Shown in pieces: positions 58,362-64,000 of a stretch of DNA of 64,000 nucleotides. Below the pieces are notes generated by a model. The model saw only the letters and a program-made list of their open reading frames with translations, was not told the origin of the DNA and ran no database searches. The first letter of the stretch is position 1. Each line of letters opens with the position of its first letter. The position numbers and the translations under genes are program-made. The DNA is from Cynocephalus volans (Eukaryota > Chordata > Mammalia > Dermoptera > Cynocephalidae): contig NC_084463.1 in the NCBI RefSeq assembly GCF_027409185.1, positions 114,520,133 to 114,584,132 on the forward strand. The letters run 5' to 3'.

Positions 58362-58602
58362 TTTTTTTTTTTAATTTTAGCTTCTCAATATATATCGTAG
58401 TTGATTTTTTGTGACCCTTGATTTTTTGTGACCCTTTACCTGTTTCTCTTCTCCCCTCCCTCGTCCCCCTCCCCTCCCGACATCATATCTGTTCACTTGT
58501 CTTAACAAGTTCAAGGAATTGTTGTGATTGTTGTGTCTTCTTCCCCCACCCTTTATTTGTGTGTTTATTTATTTTTAGCTCCCACAAATAAGTGAGAACA
58601 TG
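58362..58602 (-). mobile_element. 5'-truncated younger L1 3' end inserted in older L1
   Basis: Poly(T) at the left, then L1 3' UTR sequence in reverse ending CAAATAAGTGAGAACATGC. Target duplication CACCACAG / CACCACGG at both edges. It contains a perfect 17-bp tandem duplication at 58401-58434. Confidence 0.7.
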
Positions 58603-58622
58603 CACCACGGTTTGTTTAACCA

Positions 58623-58660
58623 TTGACCCACTGAATGACATTTGACCCACTGAATGTCAT
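58623..58660. repeat. 19-bp tandem duplication
   Basis: TTGACCCACTGAATGACAT followed directly by TTGACCCACTGAATGTCAT, one mismatch, inside the old L1. Confidence 0.95.
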
Positions 58661-59654
58661 TTCTATTTTAGGGTCTTACAAATAAAGCTACAATGAACAT
58701 TCTTGTACATGTTTTTATGGGGACATAAACTTTCACTTCTCTGGGTAATGCCTAGGAGTGTGATTGCTGGGTCATGTGGTGAGTGTACAAAAACTATACA
58801 GTTTTTATAGAAATTGCTAAATTATTTTGCTGAGTAGCTATATCGTTTCACATTACCACCAGCAATATATGAGAGTGTTTTCTTCACCAGCATTTTGTAT
58901 TGTTACTATTTTAGCCATCCTAATAGGTGTATAGTGATATCTCATCATGGTTTTGATTTTCATTTCCCTAATGGCTAATGATGTTGAACATATTTCTATT
59001 TGCTTATTTGCCATCTGTATACCTTCTTTGCAGAAATGTCTCTTCATGTCTTTTGCACAGTCTCTAATTGGATTGTTTGTTTTCTTACTGTTCATTTTCT
59101 AGAGTTCATTATGGTTCTTTGTCAGATGTTTGGTTTACATTACTTTCTGTAATAATTTTTGGTTTGCAAACACTCTCTCAGTCTGTCTTGTCTTTTTATT
59201 CTCTTAACAGGATCTTTTGCAGAACAAAAATTTTTAAGTTTGATGAAATCTAATTCATCAATTTTTCTCTTATGGATCTTGCTGTGGGTGTCATATCTAG
59301 GAACTCCTCACCTATGTTCTGACGATTTTCTCCTTTGTTTTTATCTTAAAATTTTATAGTTTGACATTTTACATTTAAATCTATTATCCATTTTGAGTTA
59401 ATTGTTGTATAAGGTGTGAGGTTAAAGTTGAAGTTCATGTCTTTGCCTATGGATGTCCAATTGCTCTAGCACTATCCGTTGAAAGACTGTTTTTCCTCTA
59501 TTGAATTGTTTTTGCAACACTGTTGAAAATCAGTTGGCTGTACTTATGTGGATCTATTTCTCTATTCTAGTCCATTGATCTATGTGTCTATCTCTCCACC
59601 AATACCACACTGTTTTCTTTGCTGTAGTCTTAACATATAAGATCCATTAAAAGT

Positions 59655-59682
59655 GTGTATATATATATATATATATATATAT
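59655..59682. repeat. (TA)n microsatellite
   Basis: About 14 TA units following GTGTG, just past the L1 end. Confidence 0.95.
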
Positions 59683-59709
59683 GTCTCTGAATAATGGACA
59701 TCTTTTCTT

Positions 59710-59890
59710 TTTTCAGTGCTTATATATGCCAGGCATTGTTCTAAGTGCTTCTCTTGCATAAATTCATTTAATCTTCACAAAATTCTGTGAGATGGTAATA
59801 TTTAGACCCATTTTTATAGATGAGAAAACTGAGAACAGAGTAGCTAATTGTTTGAGAGACAGATTTAGAACCCAGGCCCATGCTCCAACC
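59710..59890 (-). repeat. MIR SINE, reverse orientation
   Basis: GCCAGGCATTGTTCTAAGTG, TTTAATCTTCACAAAATTCT, GATGAGAAAACTGAGAACAG and TAGAACCCAGGCCCATGC are in MIR order. Confidence 0.8.
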
Positions 59891-59899
59891 ACTATGTTT

Positions 59900-61060
59900 T
59901 ATTGCCTCTCTGAAGTGAACAGATTTTCATTTCCTAGTAGAATTGCTTTCACTGGACTCTGCACTGGCATTTTGCCATCGACCTATGTTGAGAAACATGT
60001 TAAGAAACATGGTAAGTTCCGTGAAGTTTACTGTTGCATTTACAAGTTGACGAGGATATGGCTCACTGTGTCACATGGTGTCCTCTTTAGGAGGACAGAT
60101 GGGAAAAATGTGTCTCAAATCTCAGTACCAGGAATACATATATTTCTCCTGAGTAAGTGGTTGTTTTTATCTCTTGGACATTGTGAAATTGTATACATGA
60201 TTACATTTCCCATTTTGTGCTGGCTGTTAAAAAGCTCTGAACCAAATTTTGGCCTATCTTTAGCAATGATGTGTATTGGACCTAGTATTGCTTCTGACTT
60301 CATCTTACTTTTTTCTATCCTGACTCTCTTCTCCCTATTTCCCCTCTAACCCACTTTTTTGTTTGTTTGTTTGTTTTAGTCTTTTTGAAAATCAAAATAT
60401 ACAAGCACATAGTATAAAAAGTCAGATATGAGGCTTTTAACAACAACAAAGCAAAATATCCCTTAGCCCACTCCTCCCCACTTCTGATTTCTGCTCTATG
60501 CAGCCAGCTATGTTTACATCTTTAGCTGTTTCTTCTGATACTTATACCTTTTTCCTCTTGACTTTTTAGTTTTAGATATTTGATTTCCTATTATTGAAGT
60601 TAGGATCTACTTTTGTAACACCATCCTCTACAACACACACCCTTCACTATCCCCATCTTCCCATTATATCACAATTTTGGTTAAATGCATTTTCAGTGTT
60701 TACATTATCAGATCTGTGAACATATTGTTCACAGGAGAGCTACTTGCTGTTCACTTCATGATAATCATTTTGTTTTCCCTTAGGTTAATAATTGTCTTTT
60801 TCAAACTTCAGTTTCCATGCAGTAATCACTAATTTCTCCCCAAGCTCTCTGACAGAACTATAAATTTCTCACCCTATCGGTTTTGTTTTCTCACAAACAT
60901 TCCTTCTGGATGTCCTCCTGGAACCCTTCACTGTCCAACTCTGGTCTGGACTGCTTGCTCTCTAGGCCAGCTGCCCAGCTGTCTGAGACTTCCTTTTTTC
61001 ATCATTTTGGGAATTCTTTCTACATCCCTCTTTTGTTGGATCTCCTGTTTTCCTAGATCT
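59900..61060. other. Non-coding stretch, nothing firm
   Basis: A 185-codon open frame (59792-60349) starts inside the MIR and has no recognisable domain. A (GTTT)n run lies at 60360-60378. No exon recognised. Confidence 0.5.
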
Positions 61061-61860
61061 CATATCTTCCTCTTGGTTTCCTCACTTGGATTAGTGGAGT
61101 TCATCCTGCAATAGTTTCCTGAGAAAAAGTTCATGGAAGGTAAATTTTTTTGAGACCTAGCATGTCTGAAAATGTTTTTAATTTAGCTTCACACTTGAAT
61201 AATAGTCTGAGTATTGACTTCTAGGTTGAAAATAAGTTTCCCTCAGAATTCTAAAGGCATTGCTTTTGTCTTCCAGCTTTCCATATTGCTATCAAGAACT
61301 TTGACATTAACATCTCTTGTGAGACTTGAAGGGTTTTTCTTTTTTTTCCTTTTCCTCTCTGGAAAGTTTTGGGATCTTCTTTTTCTGAAGTTTCATAATG
61401 ATGCACCTTAGAATGGGGTCTTTTTTCATCCACTGTGAGGAATGAACCTGAACACAATGGGCCCTTTCAATCTGAAAACACATTTCCTTCAGTTCTGAGA
61501 AATTATCATGCATATTCTTATTTTAGCAATTTCCTTCCCTCCATTTTTTCATTTCATTCTAGAACTCCTGATTCAGTTGTTGGACCAGTTGTACTGATCT
61601 AGTTTTCTTTTGCTCTTTTTTTTCTGAGAGATTTTCTTAACTTTATCTTCTAATTCTTCTATTGAATGTTTAAATTTCTATAATATTTTTATTTTCTAAA
61701 ATAAATTTGTCCTCCACTCCTGTCTCCATCTTCATTTGGCTTTGTTTTAAATGACATTCTCTTCTTGTTTCATGGATGCAATATTTTCTCTTATTTCTCT
61801 AAGGATGTCAATCAGTCTTTAAAATTTTCTTCTATTTCTTACATTGCCATCTCCCTTTGA
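61060..61860 (+). repeat. Old interspersed repeat, family not resolved
   Basis: TTCCTCACTTGGATTAGTGG, TGTCTGAAAATGTTTTTAAT, CCTCAGAATTCTAAAGGCAT and CATAATGATGCACCTTAG recall a sequence repeated in mammals, but I cannot assign a class. Confidence 0.35.
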
Positions 61861-61869
61861 ACTCTTCAT

Positions 61870-63310
61870 TTGTATTTCACACCAGTGACTTTTCATAAAT
61901 TGCTGTCTATTCATGTTTAAGAGTGAAGCACTTCAGTGCTCCCTGTTTATGGGCAGAGCTTATTGACTATTGGGTTTACAATGGTGTCATAGTCCTCTTA
62001 AGGGGAGACAGACCAACAAATGTCATTATTTGAGGACCTCTTCTCTTAGACTGTTTCCCCATCAGAGAAATCCTTTTGCATGGTGATTATAAATCCTTAA
62101 AAAACTAGCTTCCAGCCTTCTGGGAGCTTATTGGGGAAAGGAGCTGGAGAGGTTGGGGAGCTCTTTATTCAGTATGCAGACTTCCATCTAATCCCCCTGT
62201 TTTCAGTGTGCCTGGTATACCAAGCACAGAGCATTTGACCCAGCTTTTCAAGAGAAGAAGCCTCCAGGCTTTTTCCAGGAGGGTGGAATGGTAGTCATTT
62301 GGTTATATTATGTTGACAAGAGGATCTCAGGATCTAACGAATCATTATAAAGACTTTCAACCAATCTTCTCTTTCCACCCACACTCCTTATTTCCATTTT
62401 CAGAGGAAGCTGGTGCCTCCAATTTCAGAGTTTTCCAGAGTTCTGTGGTGCTATTTACCTTCCTTCATTTAGCTTTCTTTAATTTGTCCTAGTTGAGTGG
62501 GCCTGGATCCTGATTCAGGAGCAAAACAAATGTTTGAAGTCAAAGTCAAAAAAATGGTGCTCATAGTAAGATACAAAAGATGAGCAAAAACAAGAAAGGT
62601 TGTACAATAGGAGCAGTAATCACATTAAAAGTCACAGTGTTTGTCTGCTTTCTCTACACATTTTTCCATTTGAAAGGACTCTACTTTGAGATAATGTGCT
62701 GAAGAGGAGCCATAATTCCCTCTGCTGACCCAAGCTATTCCCTGAGAGAGAGCAAGGTTATAAACAGGAGAACGAATTGCAAGATTAGAAACCTGGAGAT
62801 CAGGGAAAGGTTGAGAAATGTGTCTAGGCTTCTGGACTAAGGTCAACAACAATGTGAGGATGGAGACTGTCAAATTTTATGTGGCTTTTGATTTGAAATG
62901 CACGAGAGCCTAGTGTCTTAAAGGAGCAGCTGGGAGGGGGCTCGGCTGTGGTTTTCAGCCTCCCTACCTAGCTGGCCTTTGAAGACTGGCCAATGAATAG
63001 AAATCTACCGGTTAGGGACATTCCACTTTACTACACTAAGTGTAGTGGGCCTTTACAAAACTTGGAGGCCTTCCTACACAAAGAGAATGCTGCTAATAAA
63101 CTCACCATTCAAGGGCATGAGCTCTGGGTTGTTGTTCCAATGGGATGTGCTGCAAGACTCAGCCAGACCAGCAATCTGCTGCCAACCTTGGCCCCTAGGG
63201 AAATTTTGAGAGGGAGTGGTTTGTCCCTAATATCACATTTAATAACTTTAAATAAACAAAGGTATAGCCTAACTTAACTTAGAAGATAACTCAGAGTTGG
63301 TAGCAAGAAG
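61870..63310. other. Non-coding stretch, nothing identified
   Basis: No recognisable exon or repeat family. Short frames only. Confidence 0.45.
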
Positions 63311-63316
63311 TTTGCT

Positions 63317-63360
63317 GAAGGAAGGAAAGAAGGAAACAAAAAAGAAAGGAAGGAAAGAAC
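63317..63360. repeat. Purine-rich (GGAA/GAAA)n tract
   Basis: Imperfect GAAGGAAGGAAAGAAGG-type repeats, all purine on the plus strand apart from one C. Confidence 0.85.
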
Positions 63361-64000
63361 TTAGTTCTCATTTATAGCTTTGTCATTCAAAAATTTGAAA
63401 GTGTGATAAGTCACTAACACTAGGATTTACTGTAAAAACATGTTGAATTTCCAATGGACAGAGGAAGTTAAAGATGCAGTGGAGTATGGAAATAACTCTC
63501 TGATCATCAGAGAATGGGTCAAAGGAAAGAAACAGAGAAGCAAGATGGTGACTTCCAGCCAGAGGAATTTAAGTTACCTTCCTCCTGACAACACCAGAGA
63601 GATTCTCACAACTCTCTCTGCATTTGGAACTTATTTGATTATGGATGGAGGAAGAGAAGTGACAGCTAGTGGGACCAGTGGCTTTCTGCAAAGATGAGAT
63701 GGAATAACTCAGGGCCTGACAGAGAGCTGAAGGAGATGGGAAATGACCATCAGACAGAAGTAGAAATGATAGGCTTCCTGGCTGCTTCTGGTATTCAGCA
63801 CATACATGGGGTCCCAGGAAAGCAAGACCTCCACAGGGAGAAGAAATAGTGTCAGTGCTGCTGGTGAGGTAAATGAGCTTCCTGGTCATAGATCACCTAG
63901 GGATTCTTAATATCTATAAACAGTCACACACTTAAAGCTTTGTGTAAGTATTAGGTAGTATTTTCTGTTAAAAAACAAACCCAGGACTTCCAATCAAGAT
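63361..64000. other. Non-coding window end, nothing identified
   Basis: The frames at 63440-63697 (plus) and 63569-63889 (minus) overlap on opposite strands without recognisable motifs. Confidence 0.45.

Larger units (their letters stand above)
57775..59655 (-). mobile_element. L1 3' part in reverse, interrupted by a younger L1 end
   Basis: The 3' UTR begins at about 57775 (TTGTAACCTTCACCCAGTTT). ORF2 C-terminal sequence in reverse continues after 58610 (ATTGATCTATGTGTCTATCT near the far end). No intact frame. Confidence 0.8.

Noticed and set aside
59792..60349. 185-codon open frame on the plus strand
   Set aside because: It begins within a reverse MIR element and shows no domain, splice context or coding-like composition.
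61125..61165. Second copy of the mariner-like MITE (AAAAAGTTCATGGAA)
   Set aside because: Only one short segment matches, with no partner end and no TA flanks. It lies inside another old repeat whose pattern explains it.
36100..64000. Upstream alternative first exon of PSMA1 (MQLSKVK-type start)
   Set aside because: No sequence encoding it followed by a splice donor was found on the minus strand; it is expected much further upstream.

Overview
The window is ordinary nuclear DNA from a placental mammal: AT-rich, intron-dominated and packed with interspersed repeats. The most useful clue to the organism is the dominant young SINE. It is derived from tRNA-Ile, has A- and B-box-like segments (TTAGCTCAGTTGG and GGTTCGGATCC), and occurs as monomers, dimers and head-to-tail pairs with target-site duplications. 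No Alu, B1/B2, horse ERE or Carnivora-type SINE was seen. tRNA-Ile-derived, tandemly arrayed SINEs are what has been described for Dermoptera (colugos), so I infer a colugo such as Galeopterus or Cynocephalus. That is an inference from the repeats, not proof.

Two housekeeping genes lie in the same direction on the minus strand, as in the human 11p15.2 order COPB1-PSMA1. From 1 to about 19.8 kb is the 5' half of COPB1 (coatomer beta subunit). It has a CpG-rich promoter, a non-coding first exon with a CTG tract, and eleven coding exons carrying residues 1-485; the remaining exons lie beyond base 1. From about 23.4 to 35.9 kb is the complete PSMA1 gene (20S proteasome subunit alpha-6). It has ten exons encoding 263 residues, the first exon supplying only the initiator Met, a CpG-rich promoter and a recognisable poly(A) signal. 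Every splice junction I placed keeps frame and has GT/AG ends. A 3.6-kb gap holding only repeats separates the end of PSMA1 from the start of COPB1.

From about 36 to 64 kb I see no protein-coding exon, only repeats (L1, L2, MIR, LTRs, DNA-transposon relics, SINEs, microsatellites) and unique non-coding sequence. In human, PSMA1 has a longer isoform that starts at a distant upstream exon, so this stretch may be intron of such an isoform; no such exon was recognised here.

The two genes are not a functional pathway unit. COPB1 acts in Golgi-ER vesicle coating and PSMA1 in protein degradation. No novel biological system was found. The points worth a second look are repeat architecture (dimeric and inverted SINEs, nested LTRs, a mariner-like MITE, an insertion inside an L1), a 66-bp hairpin with perfect 26-bp arms, and small regulatory features at the two promoters.
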